Shown here: piece after piece, positions 7,830 through 16,115 of the stretch | How the letters are laid out: each line of letters opens with the position of its first letter | How positions within the stretch are numbered: the first letter of the stretch is position 1 | Assembly: GCF_029076695.1 (NCBI RefSeq) | Contig: NZ_JARFIK010000002.1 | Span: 62,001-126,000 of the forward strand | Source: Adlercreutzia equolifaciens | Lineage (GTDB): Bacteria; Actinomycetota; Coriobacteriia; Coriobacteriales; Eggerthellaceae | Direction: 5' to 3' | DNA length: 64,000 bases | The notes under the pieces: generated by a model | Database searches by the model: none | Seen by the model: only the letters and a program-made list of their open reading frames with translations | What the model was told of the DNA's origin: nothing | Made by a program: the position numbers and the translations under genes

Positions 7830-8335
7830 AGGGCCTCCGAAGATTGAGGGGAAGAGGGCGGGGCTGGTTGGTTTTCTGCGTCGGTGGCGCATTCGGCAGG
7901 GGCGCGAGGGGCATCTGACCCGGCTACCCTTACGGCGGCGCCATTCTCCAAGGGAAGGCTGGCTTCCGTCACGATGAGCTGGTTTGCACCAAGGGTGCCA
8001 GCCTGAAGGGGGATAAGCTGGTCGGCGTCTTCGCCGAACCCTGGCTGCATCGCCACGCTGACCTGACGTACGAAAAGCTCCGATCCGAAAAAGCCGGGGC
8101 GCGTGTCGACGACGTACAGGTAGGGGCTGCCCTCGTCCCAATGAAGCGCCGCGGCGGGTACGCAGGGATACCAAGATTGCTCGCTGTTGCCGTCTTCGGT
8201 GGGCAGAAGGACGGTAAGAGGGAGCGTCGTGTTTACCTGGGGCGTGTTGGCGACGTAACGGGCTTGCGACTCCGTACCGCACCAGGTCATGAGGGCAACG
8301 TAAAGAGCGAGGGCGACAAGGGCGGCTTTTCTCAT
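7826..8335 (-). CDS. Small exported protein of the ABC/sigma operon
   Basis: 169 residues with an N-terminal hydrophobic helix (about residues 4-20). The C-terminal half includes LIPLQAGTLGANQLIVTEA and GAAVRVAGS, which resembles the last beta domain of HlyD/RND-type adaptor proteins, followed by a Pro/Ser-rich tail. I chose ATG 8335 because AAGGAG lies 6 bases before it and it overlaps the permease stop (ATGA). An extra-cytoplasmic adaptor in an importer-type operon is unusual. The adaptor likeness is weak, and the function is unknown. Confidence 0.6.
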   Translation of the reverse strand: MRKAALVALALYVALMTWCGTESQARYVANTPQVNTTLPLTVLLPTEDGNSEQSWYPCVPAAALHWDEGSPYLYVVDTRPGFFGSELFVRQVSVAMQPGFGEDADQLIPLQAGTLGANQLIVTEASLPLENGAAVRVAGSDAPRAPAECATDAENQPAPPSSPQSSEAL

Positions 8336-9000
8336 GAGCATCTCCTTGGGGCTGTGGCGAGGGCGCCCTCGTCGAGAAAACGCAGTCCGGCGATAAAAAG
8401 AAGCAAGCCGGGTACGGCGGCCAGCACGGCGGCAGCCCCCATGAGCGCGGCAGCTTCGGGGACGCTGCTAGGAGCGAACAGGGCAATGGGCCACAGCGCT
8501 GGATCTTTCAAGAAGGCGGCGGGCTGTTCTACGGCGTTCCAAGACTCGAAGAATCCCAAAAGCAGTCCGGCGAAAACGCCCGAGGAAGCCAGGGGGAGGC
8601 CGAGGCGCAGAAAGATCGCCCCTTCGCCCGCGCCATCGAGGCGAGCGCTGTCGAGGAGGTTTTGGGGCACCGCTTGAAACGCAACGACCATGACGAGGAG
8701 AGGGAAGGCGCTGAATATACCCGGAGCCACCACGGCCCATAGGGTGTTGTCGATGCCAAGTGCGCGAAGGGCCAGGTAATTGGGAAGCAAAAGAGCCTGA
8801 AAGGGCAGTACCAGCAGAAGACCGTAGAGGGCGATGATCAAGCGGCGCCCGGGAAAGGACGCGCGGGCAAGTACCCAGGCGGCCGGTGACGCCACCAGGG
8901 CCTGCCCCAAGGCGGTTCCAAGGGCAATGAAGGACGAGTTGGACAGGAGCACATGGAAGGCGGGCTCGTCGAGGAGTACCTGGAGAAACGCATCGATCAT
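8332..9000 (-). CDS. ABC transporter permease, MalG-like
   Basis: 222 residues with about five membrane helices and the cytoplasmic coupling loop LDSARLDGAGEGAIFLRLGL, the EAA motif of importer permeases. It is short for MalG (about 290) and lacks the first membrane helix region. Start and stop both overlap neighbours by four bases (ATGA), so it is translated in step with the other permease and the small exported protein. It should form the channel with the 287-residue permease. Confidence 0.85.
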   Translation of the reverse strand: MIDAFLQVLLDEPAFHVLLSNSSFIALGTALGQALVASPAAWVLARASFPGRRLIIALYGLLLVLPFQALLLPNYLALRALGIDNTLWAVVAPGIFSAFPLLVMVVAFQAVPQNLLDSARLDGAGEGAIFLRLGLPLASSGVFAGLLLGFFESWNAVEQPAAFLKDPALWPIALFAPSSVPEAAALMGAAAVLAAVPGLLLFIAGLRFLDEGALATAPRRCS

Positions 9001-9860
9001 CGGCGATCACCGCCTTGGCGGAGCAGGGCGACCGCCCCGACTATGATGGCGAACATGGCAAGTAACGATGCCGTCAGAAGCACGGTAGCTGCGGCAAGCT
9101 TTCCGAGGGACAGGTTGGCGAACCAGTGGGTAAACAAGTGGGGCACCAGGTAGAGGCTGTCGGGCGGGTAGCTTCCTGCGAGAAGGTAGATCTCTCGGTA
9201 GATCTTGAAGCCGTTGGCCACGGAGAATACGGCGAGAAAGACAGCGGCCGGTGCTATGAGAGGCAGGGTGAGATAACGAAGCCGCTGCCAGGACGATGCC
9301 CCATCGAGGCGAGCGGCCTCTTGGCATGAGGCGGGAATGCGCCCCAGGGCTGCCAACCACAGAATGGTGGCAAACCCTAAGTTCCTCCAAAGGAACAAGC
9401 CGAGCATGACGAAGAGCGCCTCGGGTCCTTCGAGCCACTGATGGGGGGTCAGATTGAGGTTGACGAGGACTTCGTTGACCAGGCCTTCGGGAGCGAATAA
9501 GAACGACACTACGAGGGCGATGCCAAACACCGGCAGTGCCAGGGGAATCAGGAGCGCTGACTTCATGAACGAGCGCACTGGCGTGGTCTTCTGAAGCAGC
9601 TGGGCTGCTGCCAGCGAGCAGGCAAGCAGGAGGGGCACGCCCATCCCGAGAAGCCCGAAGGTGTTGGTGGCGGCAAGCTGGGCCGCGCTGCTTCCGATGA
9701 CGGCACGGTAGTTGTCCAGGCCGGCGAACGTGGAGCCGGCGTCGGTCAAGAACGAACGTCGCACTACGTCGACAAAGGGCAGCACGACGAAGAAGGCGGT
9801 ACCCAGCACGCTGGGTGCCAGAAAAAGAAGCGGAGGGCGGGGAGTGCGGGCGCGTGCCAT
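8997..9860 (-). CDS. ABC transporter permease, MalF-like
   Basis: 287 residues, six predicted membrane helices beginning with LLFLAPSVLGTAFFVVLPF, and the EAA loop CQEAARLDGASSWQRLRYLT. Typical length for MalF/UgpA-type permeases. It starts 3 bases after the solute-binding lipoprotein gene and overlaps the next permease. Substrate is not evident from sequence; the family carries sugars, glycerol-3-phosphate or oligosaccharides. Confidence 0.88.
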   Translation of the reverse strand: MARARTPRPPLLFLAPSVLGTAFFVVLPFVDVVRRSFLTDAGSTFAGLDNYRAVIGSSAAQLAATNTFGLLGMGVPLLLACSLAAAQLLQKTTPVRSFMKSALLIPLALPVFGIALVVSFLFAPEGLVNEVLVNLNLTPHQWLEGPEALFVMLGLFLWRNLGFATILWLAALGRIPASCQEAARLDGASSWQRLRYLTLPLIAPAAVFLAVFSVANGFKIYREIYLLAGSYPPDSLYLVPHLFTHWFANLSLGKLAAATVLLTASLLAMFAIIVGAVALLRQGGDRR

Positions 9861-9863
9861 AGC

Positions 9864-11357
9864 TTAGGCTTCCAGCCGCAAGCTGATGACGCGGGCTGCT
9901 TCTACGGCAGCTTCCTCTACCGTGGCGGCGCCGTTGCAGCAGCGGCGCAAAGCATCGGCGAGGGCGTCAACGATAACTTGGTCGTAAACTACCGGCGTCG
10001 TCGCCGATTCAATGAGGCGCACGCAGGCGGTCATCTCCTCGGCGGAAAGGGGCCCGCGGCTGTACTCCACCCCGCCGCCTTCGCCTTTGCTTGCAGTGGC
10101 TTCGTCCATGAAGCTGACGGAATAGCCATTGGCTTCGGTGTTGAGCTCCGTGAAAGCGCTTTTGTTGACGGGAATGCCGGTGCCCATGCCCGCGCCCAGG
10201 AGGTTTTCCTGCACCTCGTCAGAGAGCAAGAACGCCACGAAATCCTCGGCAAGGTTTGGCTGCGCGGTGGCGGCATTGATGCCTAGGAGGGTATGGGGCG
10301 TAAAGACTGGCGCGGCCCCTTCCGCCAGGGGCTTGTGGGTGCACGGCTGTGGAGCCTGCTCTTCCTCCAGGAGAAGATAGGCGTAGTCCACGGCGCTGCT
10401 GAGAGACCCGAGGGTCAGGGCAGTTCCTTCTTCAAGAAAGAGGTCGCAACTGGAAAAGCCGCCTACCGCAGGGCGGGACAGGTTCTGCAGAGCCAGCTCT
10501 AGGGTGTCGATGTCGCTTTCGGGGTTGAGCGTGTGCCAGCGTTCGCCGGCGGCAAGCAGCACGGCTTTCGCGCTGGAGAGAAACGAGACCAGGGCCTCTT
10601 GGTTGAGCGTTCCGTTCTCAATCAGGAGAGGATAGAAGGTGGCCCGCAACTCTTGAACCCCCGTGCCGGCGGCGAGCGCGTCGGCAAAGGCGGGGTCTTC
10701 GGCAATGAGAGTGGCCAGGTCTGATGCGGTCTTAGCTTGAGAGATCAGTGCGGTACTACCGGCGACGATGGGTAGGGAAAACGAGACGGGTACGGCGTGG
10801 GACGCGCCCGCTGCCTGCACGATGTTAGTGAAGTAGGTGCTGCTATCCAAGCCGTCCTTCAGGGAGGTTAAATCCTGCAGCCGCTCTTGGGCAGTCAGCT
10901 GTTCCAGGGGCAAGCCGTCAAGGACGAGGACGTCGGGGCCTTCGCCTGCGGCCAGCTCGGCGTTGAGCGTACGGATGGCGTCCTCGGCGGTAAGACCGCC
11001 GTTGGCGGGAATCCCCACGGTTACGTTGACCGTTGCTCCGGGATGGCGTTCTTCGAACAGGGCGCCGGCCTGGCGGAGCAGGTATTCCGAGCTGCTCACG
11101 CCCGTCTCCTGCGGATCGAAGCCTTGGAGGACGTAGACGGTTAGGGTGGTTGAGTCGGCACTGACGGTGCTGCTTGAGGGGGCATTGGTGGGCGCGCCGC
11201 ACCCGCCTAGAGTAAGCATAGCAGCAAGAAGGCAGGCGACGGCGGGGCGCCACAGAGGAGCGGGGAAGGTTCGGCACCCGCGGTGTGCTCCGACTGCGTG
11301 ACGGCGCCTCGTTGTGGGGAGGCCGAGGGAGAGACGAGGCGGGCGGTCGATTCCCAT
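9864..11357 (-). CDS. Solute-binding lipoprotein of the ABC/sigma operon
   Basis: 497 residues. A hydrophobic signal (about 36-50) ends in the lipobox LGGC, making Cys53 the lipidated residue. The mature part follows type 1 extracellular solute-binding proteins (AGALFEERHPGATVNVTVG, later AGMGTGIPVNKSAF). The region before the signal is unusually long and Arg-rich. The ATG at 11357 is supported by GAAGGAG 7 bases upstream, and no better internal start with a full signal peptide is visible. It is the first gene of the operon, directly behind the shared ECF-type promoter motif. It delivers substrate to the two permeases. Substrate unknown. Confidence 0.82.
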   Translation of the reverse strand: MGIDRPPRLSLGLPTTRRRHAVGAHRGCRTFPAPLWRPAVACLLAAMLTLGGCGAPTNAPSSSTVSADSTTLTVYVLQGFDPQETGVSSSEYLLRQAGALFEERHPGATVNVTVGIPANGGLTAEDAIRTLNAELAAGEGPDVLVLDGLPLEQLTAQERLQDLTSLKDGLDSSTYFTNIVQAAGASHAVPVSFSLPIVAGSTALISQAKTASDLATLIAEDPAFADALAAGTGVQELRATFYPLLIENGTLNQEALVSFLSSAKAVLLAAGERWHTLNPESDIDTLELALQNLSRPAVGGFSSCDLFLEEGTALTLGSLSSAVDYAYLLLEEEQAPQPCTHKPLAEGAAPVFTPHTLLGINAATAQPNLAEDFVAFLLSDEVQENLLGAGMGTGIPVNKSAFTELNTEANGYSVSFMDEATASKGEGGGVEYSRGPLSAEEMTACVRLIESATTPVVYDQVIVDALADALRRCCNGAATVEEAAVEAARVISLRLEA

Positions 11358-11407
11358 AAAAAAGCTCCTTCAGTCGTGAGGGTTTCTCCTAATACGACTG
11401 AAGGAGC
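11358..11407 (-). terminator. Rho-independent terminator of ettA
   Basis: Arms of 14 bp, perfect (11394-11407 and 11364-11377, read on the minus strand), are followed by six T (11363-11358). This is a classical terminator for ettA, which ends at 11460. Its downstream arm also contains the GAAGGAG ribosome site of the lipoprotein gene, whose ATG follows the T-run immediately. Confidence 0.8.
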
Positions 11408-11417
11408 GGAAATGTCA
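11390..11417 (-). promoter_or_regulatory. ECF-type promoter motif before the ABC/sigma operon
   Basis: On the minus strand TGACATTTC (11417-11409), 11 bases, TCGTATTA (11397-11390): identical boxes and spacing to the motif at 7085-7058. Expected transcription start is near 11385, which gives a leader of about 28 bases containing the ribosome site. The likely reader is the sigma factor encoded at the end of the operon. Confidence 0.68.
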
Positions 11418-11459
11418 CAGCGGGCGTGCCGCGGGGTTGCGCCAGGCCGCGCTTGGGTG

Positions 11460-13139
11460 TTAGTCGCGGGTCAGCTTGCGGTGCAGGCGATGGGGCTTGG
11501 CGGCCTCTTTGCCCAGGCGCGCTTCGCGGTCGGCCTGGTAGCTTTCGAAGTTGCCCTCGAACCAGTGCCAGCGACCGGGGTTCTCGTCATCGCCTTCCCA
11601 GGCCAGAATGTGGGTGGCAATGCGGTCGAGGAACATGCGGTCGTGGCTGACCACCACCGAGCAGCCGGGGAAGTCGAGCAGGGCCGCCTCCAGGCTGGAG
11701 AGCGTTTCCACGTCCAGGTCGTTGGTGGGCTCGTCGAGCAGCAACAGGTTGCCGCCCTCCTTGAGGGTGAGCGCCAGGTTCAGGCGGTTGCGCTCGCCAC
11801 CGGACAGCACGCCCGCAGCCTTCTGCTGGTCGGCGCCCTTGAAGCCGAAGGCGGCCACGTAGGCACGGGAGGGCACTTCGGTCTCGCCGACCATCATGTA
11901 GTCGGTGCCGCCGGATACCACTTCCCAGAGTTTCTTGGTGGGGTCGATGCCCTCGCGGGTTTGGTCGACGTAGGCAATCTTTACGGTCTCGCCCACTTCC
12001 AGCTCGCCGCCGTCCAAGGGCTCCAGGCCCACGATGGTTTTGAACAGCGTGGTCTTGCCCACGCCGTTGGGGCCGATGACGCCCACAATGCCGTTGCGGG
12101 GCAACTCGAAGGACAGGTCATCGATGAGCACGCGGCCGTCGAACTCCTTGTGCAGGTTCTTCGCTACCAGCACCTTCGAGCCCAGACGCGGGCCCACGGG
12201 GATTTGGATCTCGGTGAAGTCCAGCTTCTTGGCCTTGCCGGCCTCGGCCACCATGGCGTCGTAGTTGGCCAGACGGGCCTTCGACTTGGCCTGACGGGCC
12301 TTGGGGCTGGAGCGCACCCACTCCAGCTCGCGCTCCATGCGCTTGGCCAGCTTCGCCTGGGCCTGGCCCTGGGCGGCCACGCGGGCGGCCTTCGTCTCCA
12401 GGTAGGTGGAGTAGTTGCCCTTGTAGGGGAACAGCTGGCCGCGGTCCACTTCGCAGATCCATTCGGCGGCGTGATCGAGGAAGTAGCGGTCGTGGGTGAC
12501 GGCCAGCACGGCGCCCGGGTAGTTCTTCAGGAACTGCTCGAGCCAGAGCACCGATTCGGCGTCCAGGTGGTTGGTGGGCTCGTCGAGCAGCAACAGGTCG
12601 GGGGCTTCCAGCAGCAAGCGGCACAGGGCCACGCGGCGACGCTCGCCGCCCGAGAGGATGCTCACCGGAGCATCGGGGTCGGGACACTGCAGGGCGTCCA
12701 TGGCCTGGGAGAGCTGGCTGTCCAGATCCCATCCGTTGGCGGCGTCGATCTCGTCCTGCAACTTGCCCATCTCTTCCATAAGGGCGTCGAAGTCGGCGTC
12801 GGGCTCGGCCATCTCCTCGCCGATCTTGTTGAAGCGCTCCACCTTGGCCAGGACGTCGGCGAAGGCCATCTGGATGTTCTCCAGTACGGTTTTGTCCTCG
12901 TCCAGCGGAGGCTCCTGCTGCAGGATGCCCACCGTGTAGCCCGGGGACAGGCGTGCCTCGCCGTTGGATACCTCCTCCAGGCCGGCCATGACCTTCAACA
13001 GCGTGGACTTGCCCATGCCGTTGGGGCCCACGACGCCGATCTTCGCGCCGGGGTAGAACGACAGGGTGACGTCGTCGAGGATGACCTTGTCGCCCACGGC
13101 CTTGCGGGCCTTGTACATGGTGTAGATGAATTCCGCCAT
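11460..13139 (-). CDS. ettA: ABC-F translation factor EttA
   Basis: 559 residues, two nucleotide-binding domains (Walker A GPNGMGKST and GPNGVGKTT; signatures LSGGERRRVAL and LSGGERNRLNL) joined by a charged linker, the ABC-F pattern without membrane domains. The opening MAEFIYTMYKARKAVGDK and the length match energy-dependent translational throttle A, which binds the ribosomal E site and senses ATP/ADP. I chose ATG 13139 (AAGGAG 5 bases upstream); an upstream in-frame extension shows no family likeness. Monocistronic, with its own terminator at 11407-11358. Confidence 0.93.
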   Translation of the reverse strand: MAEFIYTMYKARKAVGDKVILDDVTLSFYPGAKIGVVGPNGMGKSTLLKVMAGLEEVSNGEARLSPGYTVGILQQEPPLDEDKTVLENIQMAFADVLAKVERFNKIGEEMAEPDADFDALMEEMGKLQDEIDAANGWDLDSQLSQAMDALQCPDPDAPVSILSGGERRRVALCRLLLEAPDLLLLDEPTNHLDAESVLWLEQFLKNYPGAVLAVTHDRYFLDHAAEWICEVDRGQLFPYKGNYSTYLETKAARVAAQGQAQAKLAKRMERELEWVRSSPKARQAKSKARLANYDAMVAEAGKAKKLDFTEIQIPVGPRLGSKVLVAKNLHKEFDGRVLIDDLSFELPRNGIVGVIGPNGVGKTTLFKTIVGLEPLDGGELEVGETVKIAYVDQTREGIDPTKKLWEVVSGGTDYMMVGETEVPSRAYVAAFGFKGADQQKAAGVLSGGERNRLNLALTLKEGGNLLLLDEPTNDLDVETLSSLEAALLDFPGCSVVVSHDRMFLDRIATHILAWEGDDENPGRWHWFEGNFESYQADREARLGKEAAKPHRLHRKLTRD

Positions 13140-13426
13140 GAATGCTCCTTGTGAATCGAGTGGGTGCGGTGCGGCGTCCGTGCGGTTGCCCTCTTCGGCG
13201 TTCGCAGCACCCGTTGATGCTGGGTGGTATTGTCGCACGGAATGACCCTTCGGGCGCGAAAGCGAACAAACCCCTTCGGCAAATGCCTACAAATTGCAAC
13301 TATTACCCAGATTGGAGCGATTTCCTTCGTTTGCCATGCGGGTTTTTCTTGTTGGCGCCAAGTTGGCCAAAGGGCGAGGGCTTCGAGCGCGGTACACTGG
13401 GCGCACTCAAGAGGAAGGGATACGAA

Positions 13427-14206
13427 ATGCAGAAGCTCTTGCAAAAGGCAACCGCCCTATTCACGGCCTGCGCGTTGGCCGTCGGCCTGACGGCCCTGCC
13501 TGCCCTGGCGCCCGAGGCCCAGGCGGCTACCACGAAGGCAACCACCACCAAGGCCTCAACAACGAAGAAGACCTCAACGGCTGTGATGGCGAAGCTGAAG
13601 CTTCGCTGGTCGCTCAAGGCTAACAAGAAACTGTCCATCACCGAGCCCTATGCTGGTGTGGGCGCCAAAAAGAGCACCATTGTCATGAAGAACTACAAAG
13701 TGCGCGTGTCCAAGAACAAGGCGGCCTACAAGGTTCTCTCCTTTGATGTAGTGCGCACCTTGGGCTGGACGCCCACGAAGAAACAGGTTCATAAAATCAT
13801 GAACAGCGATTACTACGTGGACACCGACAGCGTTGGCGGAGGCATTTACGTGGCGGTGGTCGATCGCACCACGGGTAAGAGTCTGGCGGTGTCAGGCAAC
13901 AAGCAGAAGGTCACGGTGCGCAGCTCTGAATGGACTTTCAGCAATCCTACGAAAATGATCACCGACGAGGATCGCTGCCACTCGTTGGCCCTGTGGAAGA
14001 AGAGCAAGATCCACGTGTCTATCACGTATCCTGCCAGCTACAAGGGCCTGTGCATTGGCGTTGGCGGCTACAACAAGAAGGTCGAAACCAAGGCTGACAA
14101 GCAGTTCTGGCAGGGCAAGACTTCCTTCAAGAACACCTCGTTCTATAAGAACGCGAAGTCCAAAAACGGTAAGAAGCTCAACAGTTACTGGATGCGCGTA
14201 CAGTAG
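13427..14206 (+). CDS. Secreted protein of unknown function
   Basis: 259 residues with a clear signal peptide (MQKLLQKATALFTACALAVG, cleavage probably after AQA near residue 34), then a Thr/Lys-rich linker and a basic, beta-rich domain containing GGIYVAVVDRTTGK and ITYPASYKGLCIGVGGY. I do not recognise the domain; many Lys residues suggest contact with wall polymers or nucleic acid. ATG 13427 was chosen because the signal starts there and GAGGAAGGG lies about 9 bases upstream; longer in-frame starts have no signal peptide. It is divergent from ettA and is followed 21 bases later by the phosphatase gene. Confidence 0.75.
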   Translation: MQKLLQKATALFTACALAVGLTALPALAPEAQAATTKATTTKASTTKKTSTAVMAKLKLRWSLKANKKLSITEPYAGVGAKKSTIVMKNYKVRVSKNKAAYKVLSFDVVRTLGWTPTKKQVHKIMNSDYYVDTDSVGGGIYVAVVDRTTGKSLAVSGNKQKVTVRSSEWTFSNPTKMITDEDRCHSLALWKKSKIHVSITYPASYKGLCIGVGGYNKKVETKADKQFWQGKTSFKNTSFYKNAKSKNGKKLNSYWMRVQ

Positions 14207-14227
14207 CGCGCGGGTGAAAGGACTCTC

Positions 14228-14683
14228 ATGCCGCGTATTCTGTTCGTGTGCCACGGCAATATCTGCCGCTCCACCATGGCCGAGTTCGTGCTGAAAGATA
14301 TGGTGCGGAAGCGCGGCGAGGCCGACCGCTACGTCATTGCCTCGGCTGCCACTTCTACTGAAGAGATAGGGAACCCGGTACACCCCGGAACGCAGCGCGT
14401 TTTGCGCGAGCACGGTATCGGCGGGTTCGAGAAAAAGCGGGCCCGCCAGCTGCGACCGACGGACTATGACGAGTACGACTTGCTTATCGGCATGGACGAT
14501 GCCAACGTGCGCAACATGAAGCGTATGCTGGGCGGTGATCCCGATGGCAAGATTCGCAAACTGCTTGATTTCATCGGGGAAGACCGCAGCATTGCCGACC
14601 CATGGTACACGGGCGATTTCGCCACTACCTATGAGGACGTGGTGGTTGGCTGCGAGGGGTTGCTGCGGGAGCTGGAGGCGTAA
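14228..14683 (+). CDS. Low-molecular-weight protein tyrosine phosphatase
   Basis: 151 residues. The phosphate loop CHGNICRS (Cys8, Arg14) sits at the N-terminus and the general acid lies in DPWYTGDF, both hallmarks of LMW-PTPs. In bacteria such enzymes act on tyrosine kinases of polysaccharide export, on arginine phosphate, or on small phosphoesters. No kinase or capsule gene is adjacent, so the target is open. ATG start follows GAAAGGA. Confidence 0.92.
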   Translation: MPRILFVCHGNICRSTMAEFVLKDMVRKRGEADRYVIASAATSTEEIGNPVHPGTQRVLREHGIGGFEKKRARQLRPTDYDEYDLLIGMDDANVRNMKRMLGGDPDGKIRKLLDFIGEDRSIADPWYTGDFATTYEDVVVGCEGLLRELEA

Positions 14684-14701
14684 GGCCGCGCCACAGCAGT
14701 G

Positions 14702-15064
14702 CTACTTCTTAAGGAGGTGGCGCACGGCGGCCACGGGATGGTGAAGCAGCATGCGCGGTCCCGCATAGCGCATGACTTCTCGAATGGCTTCGCGCTGTTT
14801 GGCGGCGTAGCAGTGATTGCCGCACGCTTCGCAGCTGGTTTTTACTGCCATGGAGCGGCAGCGCTCGGTGCGCAAGACGCAATACTCGTCCAACGCGCGG
14901 CAGTTGGCGCAGAGCGGCTCGCCACTGTAGGAGCGCTCAGTGCGGGCATTGGCGTCGTGATGATCAGCGCAGTACAGCGCCACCATCTGAGAGACGGTGC
15001 GTTTTTCGCGCTCGCGGCGCTTGGCAATGGCGGGGGTGTCTTCGGGTCGTGTCATGGGCGGCAT
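14702..15064 (-). CDS. YgbA/nitrous-oxide-stimulated-promoter family Cys-rich protein
   Basis: 120 residues. The Cys pattern (YCADHH, LCANCRALDEYC, RC, SCEACGNHCY) and the ending VMRYAGPRMLLHHP match the YgbA family, whose E. coli member belongs to the nitrite/NO response regulon. The Cys spacing suggests metal binding. Two close ATGs (15064, 15055) are possible; the first is given, with no strong ribosome site for either. It lies 169 bases downstream of the Trm9-like gene on the same strand, with a hairpin (15177-15202) in between, so joint transcription is uncertain. Biochemical role is unknown. Confidence 0.8.
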   Translation of the reverse strand: MPPMTRPEDTPAIAKRREREKRTVSQMVALYCADHHDANARTERSYSGEPLCANCRALDEYCVLRTERCRSMAVKTSCEACGNHCYAAKQREAIREVMRYAGPRMLLHHPVAAVRHLLKK

Positions 15065-15176
15065 TCTAACAGCAACTGTCCTTGGTACGGAAAGTTCTCG
15101 AAACCTGCACAGGACCTTGCGGAAAGCAAGGTGGGACGGTGCTGGCCGCCTCGTTGAGCCGCCGTCGGCGTTGTTG

Positions 15177-15202
15177 CGCGGGCGACGTGGATGGCGCCCG
15201 CG
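15177..15202 (-). terminator. Hairpin between the Trm9-like gene and the YgbA-family gene
   Basis: Perfect 8-bp GC-rich stem CGCGGGCG/CGCCCGCG with a 10-base loop, downstream of the methyltransferase stop. No T-run. It may reduce read-through into the YgbA-family gene. Confidence 0.4.
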
Positions 15203-15233
15203 GATACCTTGACGCTTGATAAGGCTGGAGCAG

Positions 15234-16115
15234 CTAACGGCGTTGCAGCACGCAATAACGGTTGAGGGTGCCGCTCTTGCCGTCGGCGCTGAAGCGCGCA
15301 ATTTCGCGCAGGGGCGCGACGGTCTGGGCTTCGGCTATAAGCTGCGTTATTTCCTCTTCGTCGCAGTGATGGCAAAATCGGTACACCCCCTCCGCCTGTT
15401 GCCAGGGCAGCAAATAGTCTCCGTCGCCGAAGGGGGGAAGCCTCTGAGCCGTCCGCCCCTCGGCCGTGGCGCGCTCGGCTTTGACCGCCAGGCGCGGGTC
15501 GTCCATAAATTGCCAGAACGAGACTACGGCAAAACCACCGGGGCGCAGGGCGCGAACCAGCTGGCTGAGGAGCTGGGCGCGCAGATCGAAGCGCGGTACG
15601 TGGTGCATGACGCCGAAGGCCACGGCAAGGTGACAGGTGCCGTTGGGCAGACGGTCGGGAAGGGTCTCGTCCAGCAGCGTCTCGATGACGTCCAGCTGGC
15701 GGAAGTCCACAGACGTGCGCGCCGGCAACTCCGTCGCCTGGGCTTTGGCTACCAGAGGCGGACAGTTGTCTACGGTGGTGACGGTGAGGGGCGCCGAGGT
15801 TCGCTCGGCCAGCGCGCGTTCGAAACGCAGGTTGCCGCAGCCAAGATCCAGAAGATGAACGGGGCGCGTCAGAAGGGCCGGATCCGTCTCGTTGATGAGC
15901 GAGAGTGCTTGGTCCCAGCCCTTCCAGGGGGATTGCCGCGTCGCTGAGAACGATGCGGCTTCTTGAGCGTAGAACGCGGAGGTTAAGGCGTTCAGCTGGC
16001 GGACGACGGCGTCGCTGAAGGGCCGCGCGTGCCCCTCTTCCTTCGAGGGCGCGCTCCCAGCGCTGGCGTCGCAACCGTCGGCGGTGCCGCGCTGTTGTAA
16101 CTCTTCGCTGTTCAT
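15234..16115 (-). CDS. Trm9/ALKBH8-like SAM methyltransferase
   Basis: 293 residues. After a 35-residue N-terminal tail come FYAQEAASFSATRQSPWKGW (compare VYNEIAPHFSQTRYKPWP in yeast Trm9), the SAM motif LLDLGCGN (88-95), GVMHHVPRFDLR and ALRPGGFAVVSFW, and a C-terminal VYRFCHHCDEEE segment. The order and spacing fit the Trm9 family, which methylates cm5U to mcm5U at the tRNA wobble position. Its ATG overlaps the stop of elp3 (ATGA); Elp3 makes the cm5U substrate. I therefore infer a two-gene wobble-uridine pathway. No Trm112-like activator is visible nearby. It could instead be a different class I methyltransferase. Confidence 0.72.
   Translation of the reverse strand: MNSEELQQRGTADGCDASAGSAPSKEEGHARPFSDAVVRQLNALTSAFYAQEAASFSATRQSPWKGWDQALSLINETDPALLTRPVHLLDLGCGNLRFERALAERTSAPLTVTTVDNCPPLVAKAQATELPARTSVDFRQLDVIETLLDETLPDRLPNGTCHLAVAFGVMHHVPRFDLRAQLLSQLVRALRPGGFAVVSFWQFMDDPRLAVKAERATAEGRTAQRLPPFGDGDYLLPWQQAEGVYRFCHHCDEEEITQLIAEAQTVAPLREIARFSADGKSGTLNRYCVLQRR

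Noticed and set aside
7830-8486. Extension of the ABC ATPase to 467 residues
   Set aside because: The extra N-terminal part is Pro/Arg/Ser-rich and overlaps the exported protein and permease genes in another frame. The internal ATG at 7829 has the ATGA overlap and starts the family homology.
11283-13154. 623-codon plus-strand frame opposite ettA
   Set aside because: Val/Gly/His-rich repetitive translation is the typical antisense of an ABC protein. EttA on the minus strand has complete motifs.
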